Shown: piece by piece, positions 34,176-41,570 of the stretch
Layout of the letters: every line of letters starts with the position of its first letter
How positions within the stretch are numbered: position 1 is the stretch's first letter
Source of the DNA: Tepidicella baoligensis
GTDB lineage: Bacteria; Pseudomonadota; Gammaproteobacteria; Burkholderiales; Burkholderiaceae_C
Direction: 5' to 3'
DNA length: 64,000 nt
Assembly (NCBI RefSeq): GCF_013432195.1
Contig: NZ_JACCDB010000006.1
Coordinates: 1-64,000 of the forward strand
Position numbers and translations under genes: made by a program
The notes under the pieces: generated by a model
What the model saw: the letters and a program-made list of their open reading frames with translations, nothing else
Told to the model about the DNA's origin: nothing
Database searches by the model: none

Positions 34176-35327
34176 TTACCGCAACAGCGCCAGCACACCC
34201 TGAGGCAACTGGTTGGCCTGCGCCACCATGGCGGTACCAGCCTGTTGCAGGATCTGTGCGCGGCTGAGGGCGGCGGTTTCGGCGGCGAAGTCCGCATCCA
34301 GAATCCGGCTGCGCGAGGCGGAGAGGTTCTCGGCGTTGATTTGCAGGTTCTGCACCACGGAGCTGAAGCGGTTCTGGATGGCACCGAGGTCGGCACGCGC
34401 GGTGTTCACCGTCGTCAAGGCAGTGTCCATGATGGCGATCGCGCGTTGGGCTCCAGCAAAAGAAGAAACATTAACACTGCTAACAAATGTCTCAGCTGTT
34501 GGCGCAGCGAAACTTGCTGTTGCGCCAGTGATAAGAACGTCTAACGCAGCATCTCCAGCAACAAAGCTTGAGACGTCAACAACTCCCGGAGTAGTGCTTG
34601 CGGAAGCAACGACGCCAAGTTCAGCTGCCCGTTCATTGATGGCGGACACCAGTGCGTTGACAGCTGCAGTCTGGGTCGCAGCCGCTGTGGTACCGGAAGC
34701 CGGCACACTAATGTCATCAAGATCAACTCCCCCAATTTTGATTCCAGTTAAGTTGATTGCTGTATTTGCGTCAGCTGGTTCAGCGATTGTGATTGTGCCG
34801 CCGGCAAACAAAGTTCCACCCAGAGAGCTGGTCTGCGCATTGGCGATGCTGCTCACGCTGATGAGCTGACCGGCGTTGGCGCCGACCTGGAAGGCCTGGC
34901 CGGTGAAGGAGCCGTCGAGCAGCTTGGTGCCGTTGAACTCGGTCTGCGTGGCCACGCGCTGAATTTCGGAGATCAGCTGGTCGACTTCTTTTTGCAGGGC
35001 TTCACGGTCAGTGGAGGAGTTGGTGGCGTTGGAAGACTGAACCGCCAATTCGCGGATGCGCTGCAAGTTGTTGCCGATGCTGGAGAGCGCGCCTTCGGCG
35101 GTCTGTGCGAGGGAGATGCCATCGTTGGCGTTGCGCACGGCCACATTGAGGCCACGGATCTGGGTGCTGAAGCGCTCGGAGATGGCCAGGCCGGCGGCAT
35201 CGTCCTTGGCGCTGTTGATGCGCAAGCCCGAAGACAGGCGCTGGATGGAAGTGGCCAGTGCCCCCTGGGTGGACTGCAGATTGCGCTGTGCGTTGATCGA
35301 CAGCAGGTTGGTGTTGATGGTGGTCAT
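34176..35327 (-). CDS. fliC: flagellin (copy 2)
   Basis: A 383-residue filament protein nearly identical in its conserved ends to copy 1. The middle (about 175-300, bases roughly 34430-34800) is clearly richer in A and T and uses codons unlike the GC-rich flanks, so the variable domain may have been exchanged by recombination. It has a sigma-28-type promoter about 100 bases upstream (35429-35455). Two flagellins flanking fliD imply a filament of mixed or alternative composition. Confidence 0.95.
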   Translation of the reverse strand: MTTINTNLLSINAQRNLQSTQGALATSIQRLSSGLRINSAKDDAAGLAISERFSTQIRGLNVAVRNANDGISLAQTAEGALSSIGNNLQRIRELAVQSSNATNSSTDREALQKEVDQLISEIQRVATQTEFNGTKLLDGSFTGQAFQVGANAGQLISVSSIANAQTSSLGGTLFAGGTITIAEPADANTAINLTGIKIGGVDLDDISVPASGTTAAATQTAAVNALVSAINERAAELGVVASASTTPGVVDVSSFVAGDAALDVLITGATASFAAPTAETFVSSVNVSSFAGAQRAIAIMDTALTTVNTARADLGAIQNRFSSVVQNLQINAENLSASRSRILDADFAAETAALSRAQILQQAGTAMVAQANQLPQGVLALLR

Positions 35328-35428
35328 GGGAACGGCTCCTTAGAGACGGAAATGGAAAAGTGGTCACAATCGCGGTACCAACACTTTGCTGGTCTGCCAA
35401 CGAGACTCCTCCGAGTCCGTTGTTGGAA

Positions 35429-35455
35429 ATATCGGGCTTTTTTTGCCAAGCTTTA
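35429..35455 (-). promoter_or_regulatory. sigma-28 promoter for flagellin 2
   Basis: On the minus strand TAAA (35455-35452), 15 bases, CCCGATAT (35436-35429). The -35 is a perfect match and the -10 matches six of eight bases. The predicted leader to the start codon is about 95 bases. Confidence 0.8.
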
Positions 35456-35461
35456 GCTTTC

Positions 35462-35914
35462 ATGCCCCCCAAAATCCCCCAGTCGGTGCTCGTCGTCATC
35501 TACACCCCGGTTCTGGAGGTGTTGCTGATCGAGCGGGCCGACGCGCCGGGGTTCTGGCAGTCCGTCACTGGGTCGAAGGACACCCCGGACGAGCCCTGGC
35601 TGGCCGCCGCTGCCCGGGAGGTGGGGGAGGAAACCGGCATAGATGCGCACGCCCCCGGCTGCGCGCTCAGCGACTGGGCGTTGGAAAACGTGTATGAAAT
35701 CTACCCCCAGTGGCGCCACCGCTACGCGCCGGGCGTGACGCACAACACCGAACGGGTGTTGGGTTTGCAGGTGCCTGCGGGCACAGAGGTGCGGCTGAAC
35801 CCGCGCGAACACACGGCCTACCAATGGCTGCCCTGGCGCGAGGCGGCAGACCGGTGTTTCTCCCCGTCCAACGCGGAGGCCATTCTGTGGTTGCCGAGAA
35901 TGAAGGGGAGGTGA
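35462..35914 (+). CDS. nudB: dihydroneopterin triphosphate diphosphatase, NudB type
   Basis: A 150-residue Nudix hydrolase that removes pyrophosphate from dihydroneopterin triphosphate in folate synthesis. The Nudix box runs from about residue 38 to 60 (GSKDTPDEPWLAAAAREVGE then ETG), with the REVGEET metal-binding core intact. YEIYPQWRHRYAPGVTHNTE near 77 is a NudB-typical substrate loop. Upstream in-frame codons lie inside the flagellin 2 promoter, so the ATG at 35462 is used. A decayed copy of part of this gene lies beyond higBA at 36556-36614. Confidence 0.88.
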   Translation: MPPKIPQSVLVVIYTPVLEVLLIERADAPGFWQSVTGSKDTPDEPWLAAAAREVGEETGIDAHAPGCALSDWALENVYEIYPQWRHRYAPGVTHNTERVLGLQVPAGTEVRLNPREHTAYQWLPWREAADRCFSPSNAEAILWLPRMKGR

Positions 35915-35918
35915 TGGG

Positions 35919-36224
35919 TCAGACGGCCTGCGGTTGAAACACCCGGATGCGCGAGGCGATGGTGTCGCGCACCGTTCGAGCGGCCACACGCATGTCGTAC
36001 TCGGTCTGAAGGTTCATCCAGAAACGAGGGTCCATATTGAAAAACAGGCCCAGGCGCAAGGCGGTATCCGCTGTGATGGGGCGCTTGCCGTGTACCAGTT
36101 CGCTTATCCGGCTGGGGGGTACGTCAATGTCGGCCGACAGTTGGCGGGCGGTAATGCCCATGGGTTTCATGAAATCTTCCAACAAGATTTCTCCCGGGTG
36201 AATTTCGTCTAGTGGTTGAGCCAT
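35919..36224 (-). CDS. higA: HigA-family antitoxin
   Basis: A 101-residue HTH protein of the HigA/XRE antitoxin family, which neutralises HigB and represses the operon. Landmarks: HPGEILLEDFMKPMGIT near residue 9, the helix-turn-helix ARQLSADIDVPPSRISELVHG (about 26-46), and MDPRFWMNLQTEYDM near 64. It follows higB by nine bases, in the toxin-first order typical of higBA. The region is lower in GC than its neighbours. Confidence 0.9.
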   Translation of the reverse strand: MAQPLDEIHPGEILLEDFMKPMGITARQLSADIDVPPSRISELVHGKRPITADTALRLGLFFNMDPRFWMNLQTEYDMRVAARTVRDTIASRIRVFQPQAV

Positions 36225-36233
36225 GTTTCACTC

Positions 36234-36512
36234 CTAGTGGTAGTCCACAATTTCAACTTGATCGGCGCCGTTATCGTGCCAGGCGAAGCAGATTCGCCAT
36301 TGATCGTTGATGCGTATGCTGTACTGCCCGACACGATCGCCTCTGAGTGCCTCAAGCTGGTTACCAGGTGGTACCCGTAAGCTGTTCAGTTCGGTGGCTG
36401 CATGAAGCTGCAACAGTTTTCGCCTCGCTACGCGTTCAATGTTTTTGAATCGGGGAACGATTTCACTCTGGAAAAGCCGTTGGGTATCAGGGCAGCAGAA
36501 CGATCTGATCAT
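36234..36512 (-). CDS. higB: HigB-family toxin (RelE-fold mRNA interferase)
   Basis: A 92-residue ribosome-dependent mRNA endonuclease of the HigB (plasmid killer) type. It has the family N-terminus ([14 protein letters not shown]), [23 protein letters not shown] in the middle and the C-terminal strand [12 protein letters not shown] with the conserved basic/aromatic residues. The promoter's -10 ends only five bases before the ATG, so the transcript probably begins at the start codon and lacks a ribosome site. The toxin appears intact. Confidence 0.9.
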   Translation of the reverse strand: MIRSFCCPDTQRLFQSEIVPRFKNIERVARRKLLQLHAATELNSLRVPPGNQLEALRGDRVGQYSIRINDQWRICFAWHDNGADQVEIVDYH

Positions 36513-36517
36513 CTCCC

Positions 36518-36546
36518 ATGTTATTCTGTGAAACAGAATCTGTCAA
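36518..36546 (-). promoter_or_regulatory. higBA promoter with operator palindrome in the spacer
   Basis: On the minus strand TTGACA (36546-36541), a 17-base spacer and TAACAT (36523-36518). The spacer holds a perfect inverted repeat ATTCTGT-N3-ACAGAAT (36523-36539), the likely HigA binding site; occupancy would block polymerase directly. The -10 to ATG distance of five bases implies a leaderless higB message. Confidence 0.8.
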
Positions 36547-36555
36547 ATGAGGTGC

Positions 36556-36614
36556 GCCTATGCAATCTGCCCTCAGTGGCGCCACCGCAGTGCTTCGGGC
36601 GTGATACACCGCAA
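36556..36614 (+). pseudogene. decayed fragment of nudB
   Basis: These roughly 60 bases align without gaps to nudB bases 35691-35749, including an identical CAGTGGCGCCACCGC block and CGGGCGTGA. Translated they read [19 protein letters not shown] against YEIYPQWRHRYAPGVTHNT in NudB. The rest of the gene is missing. It lies between higB and ilvD, so higBA is bracketed by an intact nudB and a nudB remnant. This suggests a duplication or rearrangement accompanied arrival of the module. Confidence 0.65.
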
Positions 36615-36698
36615 CCAGTCCAACGCTGGTGTTTCCCGCCGCTCGGCGATAATGGTTCGTTGTTTGGTTTCAACCACCCCGCCGAGGCGTTCACACCC

Positions 36699-38612
36699 AT
36701 GCCTGCTTACCGTTCGAAAACCTCCACCGCCGGCCGCAACATGGCCGGTGCCCGTGCCCTGTGGCGTGCCACCGGCATGAAGGACGATGACTTCTCCAAG
36801 CCCATCATCGCCATTGCCAACAGCTTTACCCAGTTCGTGCCGGGCCATGTGCACCTGAAGGACCTGGGCCAACTGGTGGCCCGAGAGATCGAAGCCGCTG
36901 GCGGCGTGGCCAAGGAGTTCAACACCATTGCCGTGGACGACGGCATTGCCATGGGCCACGACGGCATGCTGTATTCGCTGCCCAGCCGCGAGCTGATCGC
37001 CGACAGCGTGGAGTACATGGTCAACGCCCACTGTGCCGACGCGCTGGTGTGCATTTCCAATTGCGACAAAATCACCCCCGGCATGCTGATGGCCGCCATG
37101 CGGCTGAACATTCCGGTGGTGTTCGTCTCCGGCGGCCCCATGGAAGCGGGCAAGGTCAGGCTGGCCGTGCCGGGCGAGCAGACCATCCAGATCAAGAAGC
37201 TGGACCTGGTGGACGCCATGGTCATGGCCGCCGACAGCCAGGTGAGCGACGCCGAGGTGGCGCAGGTCGAACGCTCGGCCTGCCCGACCTGCGGGTCCTG
37301 CTCGGGCATGTTCACCGCCAATTCCATGAACTGCCTCACCGAGGCGCTGGGCCTGAGCCTGCCGGGCAACGGTACCGTGGTGGCCACCCACGCCGATCGC
37401 GAGCAACTGTTCCGCCGCGCCGGCCGTCTGGTGGTAGGGCTGTGCAAGCGCTATTACGAGCAGGGTGACGCCTCCGTGCTGCCGCGCTCCATCGCCACCT
37501 TCGAGGCGTTCGAAAACGTGGTGTCGCTGGACATTGCCATGGGCGGCTCCACCAACACCGTGCTGCACCTGCTGGCCACCGCCCGCGAGGCGGAGGTGGA
37601 CTTCACCATGGCCGACATCGACCGCCTCTCGCGCCGCGTGCCCACGCTGTGCAAGGTGGCGCCCAACACCAACAAGTACCACATCGAAGACGTGCACCGT
37701 GCCGGTGGGGTGATGGCGATTCTGGGTGAGCTGGACCGGGGCGGACTGTTGCACACCCACGTGTCCACCGTACACAGCCCCACGCTGAAAGACGCCCTCG
37801 ACCAGTGGGACGTGGCCCGCCAGCCCAGCGACGCGGTGAAAACCTTCTACATGGCCGGCCCGGGCGGCATCCCGACGCAGGTGGCGTTCAGCCAGAACAG
37901 CCGCTGGCCTTCGCTGGACCTGGACCGCCAAAACGGTTGTATCCGCAGTGTGGAGCACGCCTATTCGCGCGACGGCGGCCTGGCCGTGCTGTACGGCAAT
38001 CTGGCCGTGGACGGCTGCATCGTGAAAACCGCGGGCATCGACGAGAGCATGTTCGAGGTGGAAGAGCTGCGCTACACGACCAGCGTGCCCACTTCGACGC
38101 TGCGCGTCTTCGAAGGCCCGGCCCGGGTGTTCGAAAGCCAGGATTCGGCGGTCGAAGCCATTCTGTCCGACCAGATCCGGCCCGGTGACGTGGTGGTGAT
38201 CCGCTACGAAGGCCCGCGCGGCGGCCCGGGCATGCAGGAAATGCTGTACCCGACTTCTTACCTGAAGTCCAAAGGTCTGGGCAAGCACTGTGCCTTGCTC
38301 ACCGATGGCCGGTTCTCGGGCGGCACCTCGGGCCTGTCCATCGGCCACGTGTCGCCCGAAGCGGCGGCAGGAGGCACCATCGGCCTTGTGCGCGAAGGCG
38401 ACCTCATCCGCATCGACGTGACGAAGCGATCCATCGAACTGGTGGTGGACGCGGCCGAACTGGAACGCCGCCGCGCCGAGCAGGACGCCAAAGGCTGGAA
38501 GCCAGCCCAGCCGCGCCAGCGCAAGGTCTCGGCCGCTTTGAAGGCTTACGCCATGCTGGCCATGAGTGCCGACAAGGGCGCGGTGCGCGACCTCTCCCTG
38601 CTCGGCGACTGA
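36699..38612 (+). CDS. ilvD: dihydroxy-acid dehydratase
   Basis: Fe-S enzyme of Ile/Val biosynthesis that converts 2,3-dihydroxy-isovalerate and -methylvalerate to the 2-oxo acids, the substrates of IlvE. The 637-residue protein has the iron-sulfur cysteines in [11 protein letters not shown] near 122 and [19 protein letters not shown] near 195, plus the C-terminal [11 protein letters not shown] active-site segment near 535. The start at 36699 is chosen because the usual N-terminus ([18 protein letters not shown]) begins there; 99 upstream in-frame codons overlap higB and the nudB remnant and are not coding. Confidence 0.95.
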   Translation: MPAYRSKTSTAGRNMAGARALWRATGMKDDDFSKPIIAIANSFTQFVPGHVHLKDLGQLVAREIEAAGGVAKEFNTIAVDDGIAMGHDGMLYSLPSRELIADSVEYMVNAHCADALVCISNCDKITPGMLMAAMRLNIPVVFVSGGPMEAGKVRLAVPGEQTIQIKKLDLVDAMVMAADSQVSDAEVAQVERSACPTCGSCSGMFTANSMNCLTEALGLSLPGNGTVVATHADREQLFRRAGRLVVGLCKRYYEQGDASVLPRSIATFEAFENVVSLDIAMGGSTNTVLHLLATAREAEVDFTMADIDRLSRRVPTLCKVAPNTNKYHIEDVHRAGGVMAILGELDRGGLLHTHVSTVHSPTLKDALDQWDVARQPSDAVKTFYMAGPGGIPTQVAFSQNSRWPSLDLDRQNGCIRSVEHAYSRDGGLAVLYGNLAVDGCIVKTAGIDESMFEVEELRYTTSVPTSTLRVFEGPARVFESQDSAVEAILSDQIRPGDVVVIRYEGPRGGPGMQEMLYPTSYLKSKGLGKHCALLTDGRFSGGTSGLSIGHVSPEAAAGGTIGLVREGDLIRIDVTKRSIELVVDAAELERRRAEQDAKGWKPAQPRQRKVSAALKAYAMLAMSADKGAVRDLSLLGD

Positions 38613-38621
38613 CGCGCCGCC

Positions 38622-39416
38622 ATGCTGCAACACCCGCAGATCGACCCGGTGGCCCTGCAGATCGGGCCGCTGGCGATACATTGGTACGGGCTGACCTACC
38701 TCGCCGCTTTTGGCCTGTTCCTGTGGCTCGGCCGGTTGCGGCTGGCCCATGCGCCCTACAGCCAAGGCGGCTGGCACAAGCGCGACGTGGAGGACATCCT
38801 CTTTCTGGGCGTGCTGGGGGTGATCGTGGGCGGGCGGCTGGGCTACGTGCTGTTCTACAAGCCGCTGCACTACCTGGCCAACCCGTTGGAGGTGTTCGCC
38901 ATCTGGCAAGGCGGCATGAGCTTCCACGGCGGCCTGGTCGGGGTGCTGCTGGCCATGTTGTGGTTCGCACGCACCCGACAGCGCCCTTGGCTGCAGGTCA
39001 TGGACTTCGTGGCCCCCTGCGTACCGACCGGGCTCGCCTTGGGCCGTATCGGCAACTTCATCAACGGCGAGCTGTGGGGCCGGGTGGCCGACCCGTCGCT
39101 GCCCTGGGGCATGGTGTTTCCCGGCGCAGGCGATCTGCCGCGCCACCCTTCGCAGCTGTACCAGGCGTTGCTGGAAGGGCTGTTGCTGTTCGTGCTGCTG
39201 TGGCTGTACGCACGCCGGCCCCGCCGCCTGGGTGAGGTCTCGGCGGCGTTTCTGGTGGGCTATGGCAGCCTGCGGTTCATCGCCGAATTTTTCCGCGAGC
39301 CCGACGCCCATCTGGGCCTGCTGGGGCTGGGCCTGAGCATGGGGCAGTGGTTGAGCCTGCCCATGGTGCTGGCCGGTGCGGCCCTGTGGGTGTGGGCGGC
39401 GCGGCGTTCCGTTTGA
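38622..39416 (+). CDS. lgt: prolipoprotein diacylglyceryl transferase
   Basis: Inner-membrane enzyme that transfers diacylglycerol from phosphatidylglycerol to the lipobox cysteine, the first step of lipoprotein maturation. The 264 residues contain about seven membrane helices and the signature [11 protein letters not shown] near 105 and [14 protein letters not shown] near 144 (catalytic-region Arg and Asn). It starts nine bases after ilvD, so the two are likely co-transcribed although functionally unrelated. Confidence 0.95.
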   Translation: MLQHPQIDPVALQIGPLAIHWYGLTYLAAFGLFLWLGRLRLAHAPYSQGGWHKRDVEDILFLGVLGVIVGGRLGYVLFYKPLHYLANPLEVFAIWQGGMSFHGGLVGVLLAMLWFARTRQRPWLQVMDFVAPCVPTGLALGRIGNFINGELWGRVADPSLPWGMVFPGAGDLPRHPSQLYQALLEGLLLFVLLWLYARRPRRLGEVSAAFLVGYGSLRFIAEFFREPDAHLGLLGLGLSMGQWLSLPMVLAGAALWVWAARRSV

Positions 39417-39423
39417 GCATCCG

Positions 39424-40980
39424 ATGAAACCTCCTGCCGTCGATCATCACAACGTCTGGTCCCACCTGCGCGCCGCATTCCCGGCCGATCTGGACCGTTG
39501 GGCCGTCGAGACGGACACCGGCTTGATCTATACCTGGCGCGACCTGGACCGCGCCAGCGCCATGATGGCCAACCTGCTGGCCTCGCTCGGCCTGCCCGAA
39601 GGGGCGCGGGTGGCGGTGCAGGTGAACAAATCCGTCGAGGCCATGGCGCTGTACCTGGCCACCCTGCGTGCCGGGCTGGTGTTCCTGCCGCTGAACACGG
39701 CCTACCAGAAGGCCGAAATCGAATACTTCATCGGCGACGCGGAGCCGGCGGTGGTGGTGTGTACCGGAGCGAATTTTGGCTGGGTCAGCAAGATCGCCTT
39801 CAAGGCCGGTACGGCTTATGTGTTCACCCTGAACGACGACCGCACCGGCAGCCTGCTGGAGCGTGCCGTGCATCACAGCGATGTGCATGCACCCGTGCCC
39901 CGGCAGGCCGACGACCTCGCCGCCATCCTCTACACCAGTGGCACCACCGGCCGCAGCAAAGGCGCCATGCTCACGCATGGCAACCTGTTGAGCAACGCGC
40001 TCGTGTTGCGCGATTACTGGGGCTGGCAGCCCGACGACGTGCTCATCCACGCTTTGCCCATTTTCCATGTGCACGGGCTGTTCGTGGCCTTGCACGGCGC
40101 GCTCATCAACGGCAGCCCGATGCTCTGGATGTCGAAGTTCGACCCCCAAACCGCCATCGGCTGGTTTTCCCGTGCCACGGTGTTCATGGGGGTGCCCACG
40201 CTCTATGTGCGCATGCTGGCCGAGCCCGGCCTCACGCCCGAGGCGGCCCGGCACATGCGCCTGTTCATTTCGGGTTCGGCACCGCTGTTGATCGACACCT
40301 TCGAGGCGTGGCGGCAGCGCACCGGCCACACCATTCTGGAACGCTATGGCATGAGCGAAACCCTGATGCTCACCTCCAACCCCTACCGGGCGGATGCGCG
40401 CTACGGTGGGCAGAGCGAGCGGCGCGGCGGCACGGTGGGTTTCCCGCTGCCGGGGGTGGAGGTCCGTGTGGCGGGGGAGGGGGACCGGCCCTTGCCAGCC
40501 TCAGAGATCGGCGGCATTCAGGTGCGCGGGCCCAATGTGTTCAAGGGCTACTGGCGCATGCCCGACAAAACCCGCGAGGAGTTCACCGCCGACGGCTGGT
40601 TCCGAACGGGTGACCTGGGTTTTCAGGACGAGCGCGGCTACATCACCATCGTGGGCCGCAGCAAGGACCTCATCATCAGCGGCGGCTACAACGTGTACCC
40701 GGCCGAGGTGGAGGGGGCCATCAACGAACTGCCCGGCGTGGCCGAAAGCGCGGTGGTGGGGGTGCCCCACCCCGATTTCGGCGAGGTGGGCGTGGCCTTG
40801 GTGATCGCCCAGCCCGGCCAGGCGGTGGACCCGGAGCAGGTGATCGCGGCCCTCAAGGGGCGTTTGGCCCACTTCAAGGTGCCCAAGCGCTGCTACGTGG
40901 TGGCCGAACTGCCGCGCAACACCATGGGCAAGGTGCAAAAAAACCTGTTGCGCGAGCAGTACCGCGGGCTGTTCGCCTGA
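39424..40980 (+). CDS. matB: malonyl-CoA synthetase-like acyl-CoA ligase
   Basis: Adenylate-forming enzyme that most resembles MatB, activating malonate (or methylmalonate) to its CoA ester. In the 518 residues the AMP-binding signature YTSGTTGRSKGAMLTH is near 164, PIFHVHGLF near 209, ERYGMSETLM near 300, TGDLGFQDERGYITIVGR near 387 and the catalytic lysine near the C-terminus (PRNTMGKVQKNLLRE). The ATG at 39424 lies seven bases after lgt. No decarboxylase or malonate transporter is adjacent, so substrate is inferred from family resemblance only. Confidence 0.82.
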   Translation: MKPPAVDHHNVWSHLRAAFPADLDRWAVETDTGLIYTWRDLDRASAMMANLLASLGLPEGARVAVQVNKSVEAMALYLATLRAGLVFLPLNTAYQKAEIEYFIGDAEPAVVVCTGANFGWVSKIAFKAGTAYVFTLNDDRTGSLLERAVHHSDVHAPVPRQADDLAAILYTSGTTGRSKGAMLTHGNLLSNALVLRDYWGWQPDDVLIHALPIFHVHGLFVALHGALINGSPMLWMSKFDPQTAIGWFSRATVFMGVPTLYVRMLAEPGLTPEAARHMRLFISGSAPLLIDTFEAWRQRTGHTILERYGMSETLMLTSNPYRADARYGGQSERRGGTVGFPLPGVEVRVAGEGDRPLPASEIGGIQVRGPNVFKGYWRMPDKTREEFTADGWFRTGDLGFQDERGYITIVGRSKDLIISGGYNVYPAEVEGAINELPGVAESAVVGVPHPDFGEVGVALVIAQPGQAVDPEQVIAALKGRLAHFKVPKRCYVVAELPRNTMGKVQKNLLREQYRGLFA

Positions 40981-40986
40981 CCCCGC

Positions 40987-41430
40987 TCAGCGCAGCACCA
41001 GCACCGGGATGTGCGAGTGCGTCAGCACCTGTTGCGTCTCGCTGCCCAGCAGCAGGCGCTTGAGGCCCCGGCGCCCGTGTGACGCCATCACGATCAGGTC
41101 GGCCTTGTGCTTCTTGGCCGCCGCGATGATGGCCTCGGCGATCAGGTCGGACTTCACCGTGATCGGTTTGACCTTGACTTGCAGCTTCTGACCTTCGGCC
41201 TTGACCGCGTTGACCACCTCCATCGCCTCGGCCTGCCATTCCTTTTCGATGCGCTTGATCTCTTCGGCCGCCAGCGCCACGCCGCCCTCGAAATAGGTTT
41301 GCGGGTAGCGCGGCACCACCTTCAGGGCCACCACTTCGGCGCCGGTGATGTCGGCCAGCTTCAGCGCGTGCTGCACCGCCTGGTTCGAGAGCTTGGTGCC
41401 GTCGGTGGCTACGAGGATGCGCTTGTACAT
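40987..41430 (-). CDS. universal stress protein (UspA family)
   Basis: A 147-residue single Usp domain with the ATP-binding pattern near the C-terminus ([20 protein letters not shown]) and N-terminal [14 protein letters not shown]. Proteins of this type are commonly induced by low oxygen or stationary phase. The FNR box at 41523-41536 lies about 100 bases upstream on this side as well, though its spacing fits the divergent ATPase better. The ORF can be extended 22 codons upstream, but the family start is at 41430. It meets matB tail to tail with a six-base gap. Confidence 0.92.
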   Translation of the reverse strand: MYKRILVATDGTKLSNQAVQHALKLADITGAEVVALKVVPRYPQTYFEGGVALAAEEIKRIEKEWQAEAMEVVNAVKAEGQKLQVKVKPITVKSDLIAEAIIAAAKKHKADLIVMASHGRRGLKRLLLGSETQQVLTHSHIPVLVLR

Positions 41431-41522
41431 GGGGCTGTTCTCCTGGTTGTAGAGGGTGTGACCTGCATTCTGCCCTGTTCGGGCAGGGTTTTCCAAGTCT
41501 GGCGTCTGCCGCGCCGAAGGTG

Positions 41523-41536
41523 TTGATTTACGTCAA
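41523..41536 (+). promoter_or_regulatory. FNR/Anr box for ccoI (class II)
   Basis: TTGAT-TTAC-GTCAA, centre 41529.5. A -10 element TATGCT lies at 41559-41564. With the standard -41.5 spacing the transcript start is 41571, exactly the A of the ccoI ATG, and no ribosome site precedes that ATG. Confidence 0.85.
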
Positions 41537-41570
41537 ATCGCGACCGGGTTTGCGCTGCTATGCTTACGCG

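Noticed and set aside
36573-39311. 912-codon open frame antisense to ilvD
   Set aside because: It is a GC-skew shadow. The other strand encodes a complete IlvD with all motifs, and the antisense product is His/Gln/Ala-rich without recognisable domains.
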